Positions 4,620-11,887 of a stretch of 13,491 nucleotides of DNA are shown here, piece by piece. The first letter of the stretch is position 1. Each line of letters opens with the position of its first letter. Made by a program: the position numbers and the translations under genes. The stretch lies in assembly GCA_050291725.1 (NCBI GenBank), contig JBNKKH010000020.1:1-13491 (forward strand), written 5' to 3'. Below the pieces are notes generated by a model. The model saw only the letters and a program-made list of their open reading frames with translations. It did no database searches and had not been told where the DNA came from. The stretch is from JAAGZL01 sp050291725. GTDB taxonomy: Bacteria; Pseudomonadota; Gammaproteobacteria; Chromatiales; Chromatiaceae.

Positions 4620-6820
4620 TAGATAGCCTGAAGGTTGGCGTAGGCCACTACCAGCCATTTGGCTCCAGTCGATTCAAAGTTGACCTGAACCCGGGCGCTT
4701 CTGCCCTGCCCCTCGGCATTCAGCACCACGCCCTGACCAAATTTAGGATGGGCCACGCGCTGGCCCAGGGCAAAGCCCGTGGTCTCCTCGGCCACATTGA
4801 ATCCACCAGCAGGGGTTACCACTGGCCGGGAGACATTAGGACGAGAGCGAATCTCTTCCACCAGATCCATGGGGATTTCCCGTAGGAAACGGGATGGTAT
4901 GGGGTAGCTATCGGAGCCGTGCATGCGCCGGCTCTCGGCATGGCTGAGATAGAGCTGCTCCATGGCGCGGGTCATACCCACGTAGCAGAGGCGCCGCTCC
5001 TCCTCCAACCGCTCTGGATCATCGCTGGACATGCTGTGGGGAAACAGCCCCTCCTCCATGCCGCCCACGAATACCAGCGGGAACTCCAGCCCTTTGGCGG
5101 AGTGTAGCGTCATGAGTTGTACGCTCTCTTCGTACTCACCGGCCTGGGTATCCCCCGCCTCCAGGGCAGCGTGAGCCAAGAAGGCGTCTAGTTCCGACAT
5201 CTCCTCTACCGGCTCTGAACCTGCAGCAATTGCATCTGCTTCCGATTCCATAGAGATATCATCAAACTGACGGGCGGCGTTGACCAACTCCTCCAAGTTC
5301 TCTATGCGATCTTGACCTTTACCATCGCGGGACTTCTGGAAATGCTCCACCAAGCGGCTCTGGTTCAGTACCTCGGCAGTTAGATCAGCCAGCGCCATAT
5401 CGGCGGTGGCCGCAGCCAACTCCTCAATAAGATCGATAAAGCCCTGCAAAGCCTTGGCAGCCCGCGCCGTCATCTGACCACCCCGTAGCAAATCTTCACT
5501 GGCCTGCCATAGAGAGCAATCGAAATCTCGTGCATGGGCCCGTACCGCGTCCAGGGTACGCGCTCCTATTCCGCGCGGCGGTTGATTTACTGAGCGTTCA
5601 AAGGCGGGATCGCTGTGGCGGTTGGAGACCATGCGCATATAACCCATAGCATCTTTAATCTCGGCACGCTCAAAAAAGCGCAGCCCACCATAGACCCGGT
5701 AGGGGATGCCGCCCTGCAATAGCGCCTCTTCAAACAGACGGGACTGAGCGGAGGTGCGGTAGAGAATGGCGATATCGTTTCTTCTACGTCCAGAGTCAAT
5801 AGCTTCACTAATGCGACCGATCACGTAGCGAGCCTCATCCACCTCATTAAAGGCGGCGTATACCCGTACCGGCTCCCCCGCGCCATCGTCGGTCCAGAGA
5901 TTCTTCCCCAAACGCGAAGAGTTGTTGGATATAACTGCGTTGGCTGCTTGCAGAATATTCCCCGTAGAGCGGTAGTTTTGCTCAAGTTTGATCATGGCCG
6001 TTTTGGGGTAGTCGCGCTGAAAAAAGCGAATATTCTCCACCTTGGCCCCGCGCCAGCCATAAATTGACTGATCATCATCCCCCACCACAAACAGGTTGTC
6101 GTGTTCACCAGAGAGCAGGCGCAGCCATGCATATTGTATCGAGTTGGTATCCTGAAACTCATCCACCAGGATATGGGCGAAGCGCCCCTGGTAGTGCTGC
6201 AGAATATCGGGCCTGTCCCGTAACATTTCGTGGGCTCGCAGGAGCAGTTCAGCAAAATCCACCACGCCGGTTCTCTCGCATGTCTCCTGGTAGCTGCGAT
6301 AGATAGCAATCATCTGACGCATATAGTGATCACCGCCATCATCCAAATGCTGGGCTCTGCGCCCCTCATCCTTCTGGGCATTAATAAACCACTGGGCCTG
6401 GCGCGGCGGCCATTTGGCTTCATCTAGGTTCATTTCCCGCACTATGCGCTTAACTAGGCGCTGCTGATCATCTGAGTCTAGTATCTGGAAGGTCTTGGGC
6501 AGTCCGGCGTCCTGCCAGTGGGCTCTAAGCAGGCGATGGGCCAAGCCGTGAAAGGTCCCTACCCACATACCACCAACCGGCTGACCTAATAGCTGCTCAA
6601 TGCGATGGCGCATCTCTCGCGCAGCCTTATTGGTAAAGGTTACCGCCAAAATACTCCAGGGCATTGCCCCCTCAACGCCAGTGAGCCAGGCGATGCGATG
6701 CACCAACACCCGAGTCTTACCGGAGCCAGCACCAGCCAGTACTAGAGTGCTGCCTGCCGGGGTGGTTACAGCTGCGCGCTGGGCCTCGTTCAGCCCTTCT
6801 AATATATGAGAAACATCCAT
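4619..6820 (-). CDS. uvrD: UvrD, DNA helicase II
   Basis: ATP-dependent 3'-5' superfamily 1A helicase that removes incised strands in nucleotide excision and mismatch repair. The 733-residue length fits (E. coli UvrD is 720). Motifs in order: Q-motif region LNEAQRAAV (10-18), Walker A AGAGSGKT (29-36), VTFTNKAAREM (60-70), DEFQDTN (220-226), GDDDQSIYGWRGA (247-259), LEQNYRS (279-285), then LMTLHSAKGLEFPLVFVGG, EERRLCYVGMTRA and the C-terminal Tudor-like domain VAHPKFGQGVVLNAEGQG that in E. coli contacts RNA polymerase. All helicase motifs are intact, including residues typical of UvrD rather than Rep or PcrA, although Rep remains a more distant alternative. I see no LexA-type CTGT-N8-ACAG box in the 230 bases upstream, although uvrD is SOS-regulated in E. 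coli. hemW follows in an overlapping TAATG arrangement. Confidence 0.96.
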   Translation of the reverse strand: MDVSHILEGLNEAQRAAVTTPAGSTLVLAGAGSGKTRVLVHRIAWLTGVEGAMPWSILAVTFTNKAAREMRHRIEQLLGQPVGGMWVGTFHGLAHRLLRAHWQDAGLPKTFQILDSDDQQRLVKRIVREMNLDEAKWPPRQAQWFINAQKDEGRRAQHLDDGGDHYMRQMIAIYRSYQETCERTGVVDFAELLLRAHEMLRDRPDILQHYQGRFAHILVDEFQDTNSIQYAWLRLLSGEHDNLFVVGDDDQSIYGWRGAKVENIRFFQRDYPKTAMIKLEQNYRSTGNILQAANAVISNNSSRLGKNLWTDDGAGEPVRVYAAFNEVDEARYVIGRISEAIDSGRRRNDIAILYRTSAQSRLFEEALLQGGIPYRVYGGLRFFERAEIKDAMGYMRMVSNRHSDPAFERSVNQPPRGIGARTLDAVRAHARDFDCSLWQASEDLLRGGQMTARAAKALQGFIDLIEELAAATADMALADLTAEVLNQSRLVEHFQKSRDGKGQDRIENLEELVNAARQFDDISMESEADAIAAGSEPVEEMSELDAFLAHAALEAGDTQAGEYEESVQLMTLHSAKGLEFPLVFVGGMEEGLFPHSMSSDDPERLEEERRLCYVGMTRAMEQLYLSHAESRRMHGSDSYPIPSRFLREIPMDLVEEIRSRPNVSRPVVTPAGGFNVAEETTGFALGQRVAHPKFGQGVVLNAEGQGRSARVQVNFESTGAKWLVVAYANLQAI

Positions 6821-6993
6821 AGAACCATTCTATCAGGGAGAGGACTAAATATACGACTATTAACAACTTATCTTCTTGAAATCCGTTTACTATTTAGCAC
6901 TTTACTTATCTTCCATCTGGCCGATAGCAATATTAAATACCATAAAACAACTCGACTTTTGCCCTTAAACAGGTAAAACTTGCAGAGCAACAC

Positions 6994-7023
6994 TTTAGAC
7001 TGAGTCTATTTATAAAATATAAT
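6994..7023 (+). promoter_or_regulatory. Possible promoter with small palindrome for the diguanylate cyclase gene
   Basis: A perfect TATAAT at 7018-7023 lies 18 bases after a weak TTTAGA (6994-6999). The spacer overlaps a palindrome, tagact-g-agtcta (6996-7008), which could be an operator. The next bases run through an AT-rich stretch to GGGG and the GTG start at 7051. The -10 is strong and the -35 poor, which could mean dependence on an activator. The remainder of the 230-base divergent region back to uvrD shows nothing else I can name. Confidence 0.35.
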
Positions 7024-7050
7024 AAAATAATAAAGCTCCGGGGAACTTAA

Positions 7051-8103
7051 GTGAAATCAACCGCATCGACAATCCAGGTGATTGACAGCCTCGCGGAAAT
7101 CACCCGCTATCATGATCGGGAAATACTTGAAAGAAGTCTTCTTGAAACTCTAGCTGAGACCGTGTCAGCCGAAGAGTACCGTCTCTACAAGGTACAGCGG
7201 CCACCTCCTAAATTAGAGTTAACTATCGTTGCAAATAAAACCTCAGACCGTGATGTTATAAGTGAGAACCAGACCAATCACCAGCTCACCGAAGATCTAC
7301 AGCAGGCAATTTGTGATGCAATTGAGAGAGAGGATGTAGTTACCTTCGATTCCGACAATCATCATCACAGGGGAACAATCTTTCCCGTATTTAACAAGAG
7401 TGGTGATATCTCCGCTGTACTGGTCCAGTTCAGTGAGAGTTTTCGCTTTGATGATCAAAGAATTGTGTTTGGCCTGCTGCGTATCTACTCCAACTATCTC
7501 AACTTGCTGCATGAAAACGTACGGGACAAGCTAACCGGACTGCTGAACCGAGAAACTCTGAACAAAGAGATCCTCAATATATTGATGGAGAAATCTCACA
7601 CAAAAAACAAGATAGAGTCTCGAGGTATTAGGCGCGCCTCTGATGAGACCAAATACTGGCTTGGCGTTATAGATGTTGATCATTTTAAGAACGTTAATGA
7701 CAAGTTTGGCCATCTGTTCGGGGATGAAGTGCTCATATTGATGGCCGGCTTTATGAACGATGTGTTTAGAGACGATGACCTGTTATTTCGCTATGGTGGA
7801 GAAGAGTTCGTTGTTTTAATCAAAGTATTAACAAAAGAGGATGCCTTGGGGGTGTTCGAGCGACTGCGCACAAAAATTAATGCGCACTCCTTCCCCCAGG
7901 TCGGCAACATGGCTGTAAGTATCGGTATGGTCGAAATCGACGAGCAAAAGGGAAGTTCAGATGTGATTTACTCTGCGGATAAGGCCCTCTATTTTGCCAA
8001 AGAAAACGGCAGGAACCAGACCTGTATATACGAGGATCTACTCAACAAAGGCATGATTACCCAAAGCCAACAGATCAAAAACAGAGATATCGATCTGTTC
8101 TAG
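7051..8103 (+). CDS. GGDEF diguanylate cyclase with N-terminal sensor-like domain
   Basis: Makes the second messenger cyclic di-GMP from two GTP. The C-terminal catalytic domain (about residues 158-328) has DKLTGLLNR (159-167), VIDVDHFKNVND (206-217), the active-site GGEEF at 249-253 (an accepted active variant of GGDEF), and ADKALYFAKENGRN near the end. An RxxD inhibitory site (Arg240-Asp243) stands five residues before GGEEF, so product feedback is expected. Residues 1-155 form a soluble domain of mixed helix and strand, perhaps GAF-like, with no membrane segment, so the enzyme is cytoplasmic; its signal is unknown. A GTG start is preceded by GGGG at a spacing of seven. A variable insert of about 25 charged residues separates DKLTGLLNR from the core strand, and a 22-residue polar tail follows the domain. 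It is divergent from uvrD, and its stop lies seven bases from that of the convergent transglycosylase gene. Confidence 0.92.
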   Translation: MKSTASTIQVIDSLAEITRYHDREILERSLLETLAETVSAEEYRLYKVQRPPPKLELTIVANKTSDRDVISENQTNHQLTEDLQQAICDAIEREDVVTFDSDNHHHRGTIFPVFNKSGDISAVLVQFSESFRFDDQRIVFGLLRIYSNYLNLLHENVRDKLTGLLNRETLNKEILNILMEKSHTKNKIESRGIRRASDETKYWLGVIDVDHFKNVNDKFGHLFGDEVLILMAGFMNDVFRDDDLLFRYGGEEFVVLIKVLTKEDALGVFERLRTKINAHSFPQVGNMAVSIGMVEIDEQKGSSDVIYSADKALYFAKENGRNQTCIYEDLLNKGMITQSQQIKNRDIDLF

Positions 8104-8110
8104 GGATCGA

Positions 8111-8818
8111 TTAGTCTAGGCTTATAATAGCCGATGAAGAGTCTTTCTGACTGAATAGACCGCTGGTTTCACTTTGGGCTGCAAACTTCTTCTTATGCTT
8201 AAGTTCCAACGTGTCACGACAGTCTCGCAACTGTAGCGCATACACCTCTGAGGTATCGTGTACCTTCTGCGCAACCCGCAACAGCCATCTCTTTTTATTA
8301 TGACTATTCCGACTATAGCCAACTTGGCCCTCATGGTAAGCGAGATACTGGTTATAGCCATCCCATTTAGAAATACCTAACTCGTCGTGACTAACGTTGG
8401 TATACCAACCTATAAAGTCCATAGCATCACGGAAATTTGCCCGTTCCGCACTGGTATTGCCGGTCTCTTGCAGATAGTTCTTCCAGGTGCCGTTCACCGC
8501 CTGACAGTAGCCGTAGGCAGTGGAAGGACGTCCCATAGGAATTATGCCGAAGAATTTCTTGTGGGGAGGACGAGCATTATCCACAAATCTGGACTCATAG
8601 CGCACTATTGCCATAAGCACATGGGCCGGAGTACCCCACTTGCGCTCCGCATCCATTACATCCTTATACCAATCCTCTTTCTCATTAAATATGGAGCAGA
8701 CGTTCTCCACATTTTCTGGCGGCGGTGTTTGAGTGGTCGCACAGCCAGTTAGAGTCAGCAACAGAGCCATGGTTACTACGGCGTAAAGGGTAGTCCAGAC
8801 CTGATTATATTTTCTCAT
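8111..8818 (-). CDS. SLT-domain lytic transglycosylase-like lipoprotein
   Basis: A 235-residue predicted lipoprotein. The signal sequence has a hydrophobic run and the lipobox LTGC with acylated Cys26, followed by a short Pro/Thr-rich spacer. No Asp follows the Cys, so outer-membrane sorting is expected. The domain at about residues 50-195 resembles the goose-type/SLT lysozyme fold: AIVRYESRF holds the likely catalytic Glu75, then AYGYCQAVNGTWKNYL replaces the usual GLMQ segment, and YLAYHEGQVGYSR matches the conserved A-Y-x-G-P region. The enzyme would cleave peptidoglycan glycan strands at the inner face of the outer membrane. A polar, lysine- and serine-rich tail of about 40 residues follows. 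The ATG at 8818 has an AGGGA about 11 bases upstream. It is divergent from the hemerythrin gene across a 333-base gap. Confidence 0.82.
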   Translation of the reverse strand: MRKYNQVWTTLYAVVTMALLLTLTGCATTQTPPPENVENVCSIFNEKEDWYKDVMDAERKWGTPAHVLMAIVRYESRFVDNARPPHKKFFGIIPMGRPSTAYGYCQAVNGTWKNYLQETGNTSAERANFRDAMDFIGWYTNVSHDELGISKWDGYNQYLAYHEGQVGYSRNSHNKKRWLLRVAQKVHDTSEVYALQLRDCRDTLELKHKKKFAAQSETSGLFSQKDSSSAIISLD

Positions 8819-9151
8819 CCTAGAATTATTCCCTAAAGTACCTGCAACTCGTTGATTAGATTATAAAACGACCTATGGCCTAATTCAAGAACATTCAACC
8901 TAGGACAGACAGATGATCTCAGATATCTGTTACATATGTTAAACGATACAGGAGAAAAAAGTGACCAACACAATCTATAAACTTTACTTATTTTATACTC
9001 TTAAAGAAAATCGCTATAACAATAAGGGATGATACTGTAGTAAACAAAGGAGCGATTCATACACAAGTAGTTAACCACGCTATATTTTGCAATATAGTGG
9101 CCTAACGAATAATAATCCGCCAGTCTGTTTAGAACAGAAGGAGAAGCATAG
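8819..9151. other. Divergent intergenic region with a tiny frame
   Basis: This 333-base AT-rich gap separates the lipoprotein gene (minus) and the hemerythrin gene (plus). It must hold the promoters of both, but I see no consensus pair good enough to mark. It contains a 23-codon frame at 8961-9032 that starts GTG six bases after a clear GGAG and ends in TGA; it could be a leader peptide or chance. The strong inverted repeat at 9070-9106 is listed separately. No tRNA or riboswitch is recognisable. Confidence 0.5.
9070..9106. promoter_or_regulatory. Long inverted repeat upstream of the hemerythrin gene
   Basis: Three nested stem blocks: GTTA/TAAC outside, CCAC/GTGG in the middle, and TATATT/AATATA inside around a TTGC loop, with small bulges between them. 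It ends 45 bases before the hemerythrin ATG. It is not followed by a T-run on either strand, so an operator or leader hairpin is more likely than a terminator. Confidence 0.4.
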
Positions 9152-9547
9152 ATGTCGATAATTGAATGGGATGACTCTTTTAGCGTTAATCACCCAGAGA
9201 TTGATAACCAGCATAAAAAGTGGATTGATATATATAACAAAATGCACGATAGCATGATGTCGCTGGAGAGCTCGAACGAACAGACCACAGAAATCTTACA
9301 GGCAATGATTGAATATGCGCAGAATCATTTCAGATATGAAGAAGAGTACATGCATGAAATCAACTTTCCAGACATCGTAGAACATCGACGTATGCACAAA
9401 GATTTCCAATCACTAATCTACTCCTACCATAGAGATATTAATCAAGGCAAAATGGTCCTGAATACTAAGATCATTAAGCTGATCAGAAACTGGCTGCTGG
9501 AACACATAATTGAAGAAGATAAGAAATACGCTGAGTTTTCAGAATAA
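9152..9547 (+). CDS. Bacteriohemerythrin
   Basis: A 131-residue single-domain protein that binds oxygen reversibly at a di-iron centre. All expected ligands are present at the right spacing: His21 (DNQH), His59 (QNHF), Glu63 (RYEEEYM), His78 and His82 (EHRRMH), His118 and Asp123 (EHIIEED). The start IIEWDDSFSVNHPEIDNQH is the classic family opening and shows the protein is complete. It is cytoplasmic, with no signal peptide. Proposed roles in the family are oxygen delivery to respiratory enzymes, oxygen storage or sensing. The ATG is preceded by AAGGAG at a spacing of eight, one of the best ribosome binding sites in the window, suggesting good expression. It is transcribed alone. The bases after its stop (9548-9679) hold no gene; a 7-bp hairpin near 9575-9591 lacks a T-run. 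Confidence 0.96.
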   Translation: MSIIEWDDSFSVNHPEIDNQHKKWIDIYNKMHDSMMSLESSNEQTTEILQAMIEYAQNHFRYEEEYMHEINFPDIVEHRRMHKDFQSLIYSYHRDINQGKMVLNTKIIKLIRNWLLEHIIEEDKKYAEFSE

Positions 9548-9679
9548 CTGTAGAGTTATGGCTTGGTCTGGTTAGGCATTTTTTAAATGCCCTGAATTCT
9601 AATAGTTACTGATAGGATAGAACAGCAAAACGCCACGCCATCAGAATGATGCCGTCGCTCAGATCGGAGGGTTTGAATA

Positions 9680-9717
9680 AAATGGCCGTGAATACCTTAA
9701 GGATATCACGGCCATTT
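9680..9717 (-). terminator. Rho-independent terminator of the 53-aa minus-strand gene
   Basis: A perfect 12-bp stem (aaatggccgtga with tcacggccattt) around a 14-base loop. Read on the minus strand it begins five bases after the stop codon of the gene at 9722-9883 and is followed by TTTTATT. On the plus strand the T-run is weak (ATTTCAGTTT), so it may also partly stop transcription coming from the hemerythrin gene. Confidence 0.8.
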
Positions 9718-9721
9718 CAGT

Positions 9722-9883
9722 TTAGGGGCGCTTTGGGGTGGTGTACTCTGCCACTTTGTGGAACTCTTCCCAAATGGTCTCGTAACCTACGAAACCCTTT
9801 TCGTTAGCTTCCATCTGACGGGTTGTAACAAAACGTGCCTTGCCTTCTGGCACCTTAGGTCTGGTTTTGGCTGGTCCGCTCAT
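9722..9883 (-). CDS. 53-residue soluble protein of unknown function
   Basis: ATG at 9883, stop TAA at 9722-9724. The protein begins MSGPAKTRPKVPEGKARFVT and continues with TRQMEANEKGFVGYETIWEE before ending FHKVAEYTTPKRP. It has no hydrophobic segment; the N-terminus is basic and Pro-rich and the middle is acidic and helical. An AAAAGGTG ribosome binding site seven bases upstream, and a strong terminator five bases past the stop, make it a complete monocistronic gene despite its size. A TATAAT on the minus strand at 9974-9969, in the context TGCTATATAAT, is a candidate promoter about 90 bases upstream. I do not recognise the family. The basic N-terminus could bind nucleic acid, but that is only a guess. 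Confidence 0.7.
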   Translation of the reverse strand: MSGPAKTRPKVPEGKARFVTTRQMEANEKGFVGYETIWEEFHKVAEYTTPKRP

Positions 9884-10128
9884 AATTCACCTTTTTCTTA
9901 GCTTTCGAGGCATCTAGCGCATGGATTGCGGTCGCGCCTCTCAAGTCACAATAATTTTTCGTGCTAGGATTATATAGCAGCAATTAATGGGAGACCAGCA
10001 ATCAGAGCCATAACTCGATTTCTATTTTTTTAGGTGCTATTCATACCACTTATCCCTGTTATTAGCTGTTAATTCCGATAAAATCCGAAAACCTTACAAC
10101 TTATTACTTATACAAGAGAATTACTCTA

Positions 10129-10476
10129 ATGCCACAATACATATTTGTTTACCTAGGAGGAGAGTATCCATCCGACCCAGAAGCGGGACAAAAGCATTTT
10201 GAAAAATACCAGCAATGGCTCGCATCCTTGGGAGATGCTGTTATAAGCCCAGCAATTCCCTTCCGCGACACCCACACAGTTCAGGCGGATGGAACTGCCT
10301 CCCCAGGAAGCATGACCGCCATGTCTGGCCTCAGTATCCTACAGATGGGCTCAATGCAGGAGGCCCTGGCCGCAGCACAGTCCTGTCCTTTTCTGGAGAT
10401 TAATGGGGCCTTGGAAGTATCTGAGATGATAGAGATGTCAGGACCAAATGAAAGCAGTGGGCAATCAGTTAATTAA
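10129..10476 (+). CDS. YCII-related domain protein
   Basis: A 115-residue soluble protein that resembles the YCII family (ferredoxin-like alpha/beta fold): an opening strand YIFVYLGGEYP, then HFEKYQQWLASLGDAVISP, a strand with THTV, and IQ-like closing pieces EALAAAQSCPFLEINGALEVSEM typical of this group. The family is often annotated as YciI-like or DGPF-type; enzymatic activity is known for only a few members, so no reaction is assigned. It opens the four-gene plus-strand cluster: the next gene starts eight bases after its stop. The 245-base gap upstream (9884-10128) holds no gene. The ribosome binding site is a weak AAGAGA about ten bases before the ATG. The last 12 residues are polar and disordered in character. 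Confidence 0.65.
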   Translation: MPQYIFVYLGGEYPSDPEAGQKHFEKYQQWLASLGDAVISPAIPFRDTHTVQADGTASPGSMTAMSGLSILQMGSMQEALAAAQSCPFLEINGALEVSEMIEMSGPNESSGQSVN

Positions 10477-10484
10477 TACTGCCT

Positions 10485-11510
10485 ATGGAGTTTATCTGTT
10501 ACAAAAGCTGGAGTAAGCTGCCGCAAAATTCTGACGAGTTTTTTGCCCAGGCTGGAAATGAGAGCGTTTTTTTCTCTAAACCATGGTTTGAGAACCTGAT
10601 AGAGAATGGGCTGGATGAAGACCAGTCCATTAGTCTGGCCTGTGTAATAGAAAACAAACGTCTTGTAGCACTACTCCCCTTAGAACCACAGGGTAGTAAT
10701 CACTACCACTCTCTGAAACATCTATACACATCTCTCTTTACTTTGCTCCTAGCTGAGCACAACAAGCAAGAGATTGTGGCATGCATGGTTGAGGGCCTAA
10801 AAAAACTACCTGTAGAGTTTCTCCAACTAGATCCTGTCGCCGATGATGATGGCAATCTAAAACTGCTACAAGAGATGTTGCAAGCTACCGGATACACCTG
10901 TGAACGCCACTTTAGTTTTTACAACTGGCTGCATAGAACAGAGGGTCAAACCTTCGCCGACTATATGGCGGCACGCCCATCCAGGGTACGCAACACTGTC
11001 GACCGCAAGATGCGCAAGCTAAAACGCGACCATGGTTATAACATACGCCTATTCACTGACCAGAACCTACATCAAGGGATAGTGGATTATAACTCGGTTT
11101 ACACCGCAAGCTGGAAAGCCGAAGAGCAGTACGTTGATTTTATTGAAGGCCTAGCGGACAAACTTGCTCAAAACAGTTGGCTAAGACTTGCCGTTCTCTA
11201 TATTGGTGATGTCCCGGCTGCTGCTCAGTTTTGGTTTGTGGCCAATGGTAAAGCAAGTATCTTCAAACTGGTCTATGACCAGTTCTGGAAAAAATACTCG
11301 CCCGGCACTATTCTCACAGCATACCTTATACGACGCGTAATCAAAGTCGATCAGGTTGATGAGATAGACTTCCTCACTGGCAATGACGCATACAAGCAAG
11401 AGTGGATGTCTCTGCGGCGCGAGCGTTACAGATTGTGCTGCTACACCCCGGCAAAACCCAAAAACTTAACCAACCGCATAAAACATAAATTTGGCAGTAT
11501 GCTGAAATAA
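10485..11510 (+). CDS. FemAB/GNAT-like acyltransferase (Acetyltransf_6 type)
   Basis: A 341-residue protein of the GNAT superfamily's double-fold branch (FemAB/Acetyltransf_6, also called BioF2-like). The N-terminal half (to about 150) is the degenerate GNAT repeat. The C-terminal half carries the recognisable parts: RPSRVRNTVDRKMRKLKR (164-181), VYTASWKAEE (205-214), LRLAVLYIGDVPAAAQFWF (233-251), then KLVYDQFWKKYSPGTILTAY (261-280), the pattern typical of this family, and FLTGNDAYKQEWM near the end. Relatives transfer acyl or aminoacyl groups to cell-wall precursors or exopolysaccharides; the substrate here is unknown. It is cytoplasmic. No clear ribosome binding site precedes the ATG, which lies eight bases past the previous stop, suggesting coupling to the YCII-like gene. 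Confidence 0.78.
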   Translation: MEFICYKSWSKLPQNSDEFFAQAGNESVFFSKPWFENLIENGLDEDQSISLACVIENKRLVALLPLEPQGSNHYHSLKHLYTSLFTLLLAEHNKQEIVACMVEGLKKLPVEFLQLDPVADDDGNLKLLQEMLQATGYTCERHFSFYNWLHRTEGQTFADYMAARPSRVRNTVDRKMRKLKRDHGYNIRLFTDQNLHQGIVDYNSVYTASWKAEEQYVDFIEGLADKLAQNSWLRLAVLYIGDVPAAAQFWFVANGKASIFKLVYDQFWKKYSPGTILTAYLIRRVIKVDQVDEIDFLTGNDAYKQEWMSLRRERYRLCCYTPAKPKNLTNRIKHKFGSMLK

Positions 11511-11561
11511 TAAATTGGCTCGATGTATACTTAACCTTTGCATAACATTAAGAAACGTCCC

Positions 11562-11882
11562 ATGGAACTGAAAATAGATATAGATAAATATGAGAACCTC
11601 CAAGAGGTCTTTGTTGGTGAAATCATTCAACAGATCAGACTGAAGCTCCTACAAGCCGGGATAACAGGCGATGAGCTGATTAATTTAACTGGCGAAATCG
11701 CCTTCAGTGTAACCAGCACTCTGGATGGCAATGCCATGCTAGAGCGAGATGGCACTGAAGTTAATCCCTATCTGGTCTTTTCCGCTGAAGAAGACCAAAT
11801 CATCCATTGCGGTGAAAACTCATATACCCATGAGTTTGTCGCCAGTGAGATGGATAAAGCTTTCAGCAGCAAAGAAGTTTAA
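11562..11882 (+). CDS. Unknown protein, third gene of the four-gene cluster
   Basis: A 106-residue acidic protein beginning MELKIDIDKYENLQEVFVGE. The frame is open back to a TTG at 11538, but the ATG at 11562 is a better start: it has an AAGAAA upstream and gives a natural N-terminus. The predicted fold is mixed: an N-terminal helix around residues 10-40, then strands (GEIAFSVTSTLDG, PYLVFSAEEDQIIHCG) and a closing helix. There is no signal peptide or membrane segment and no motif I can assign. It starts 51 bases after the acyltransferase stop and ends five bases before the next ATG, so it probably belongs to the same transcript. It may be a partner of the following gene product. Confidence 0.7.
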   Translation: MELKIDIDKYENLQEVFVGEIIQQIRLKLLQAGITGDELINLTGEIAFSVTSTLDGNAMLERDGTEVNPYLVFSAEEDQIIHCGENSYTHEFVASEMDKAFSSKEV

Positions 11883-11887
11883 ACAGA

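Noticed and set aside
3462..4658. Longer hemW start at 4658
   Set aside because: It would overlap uvrD by 40 bases and add 13 residues not typical of HemW; the TAATG start at 4619 fits family length.
5587..6427. Several frames of 65-105 codons on both strands within uvrD
   Set aside because: Shadows of the helicase coding sequence in other frames, without recognisable protein features.
9575..9591. ggcattt-ttt-aaatgcc as terminator of the hemerythrin gene
   Set aside because: Only a 7-bp AT-rich stem with a three-base loop and no T-run after it; too weak to call.
10264..10274. gacacccacac resembling the left palindrome arm
   Set aside because: It lies inside the coding sequence of the YCII-like gene, the match stops after nine bases, and there is no flanking AATAG; chance.
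11538..11561. Upstream TTG start for the third gene of the four-gene cluster
   Set aside because: Rare start codon without a ribosome binding site; the ATG at 11562 gives a natural N-terminus.
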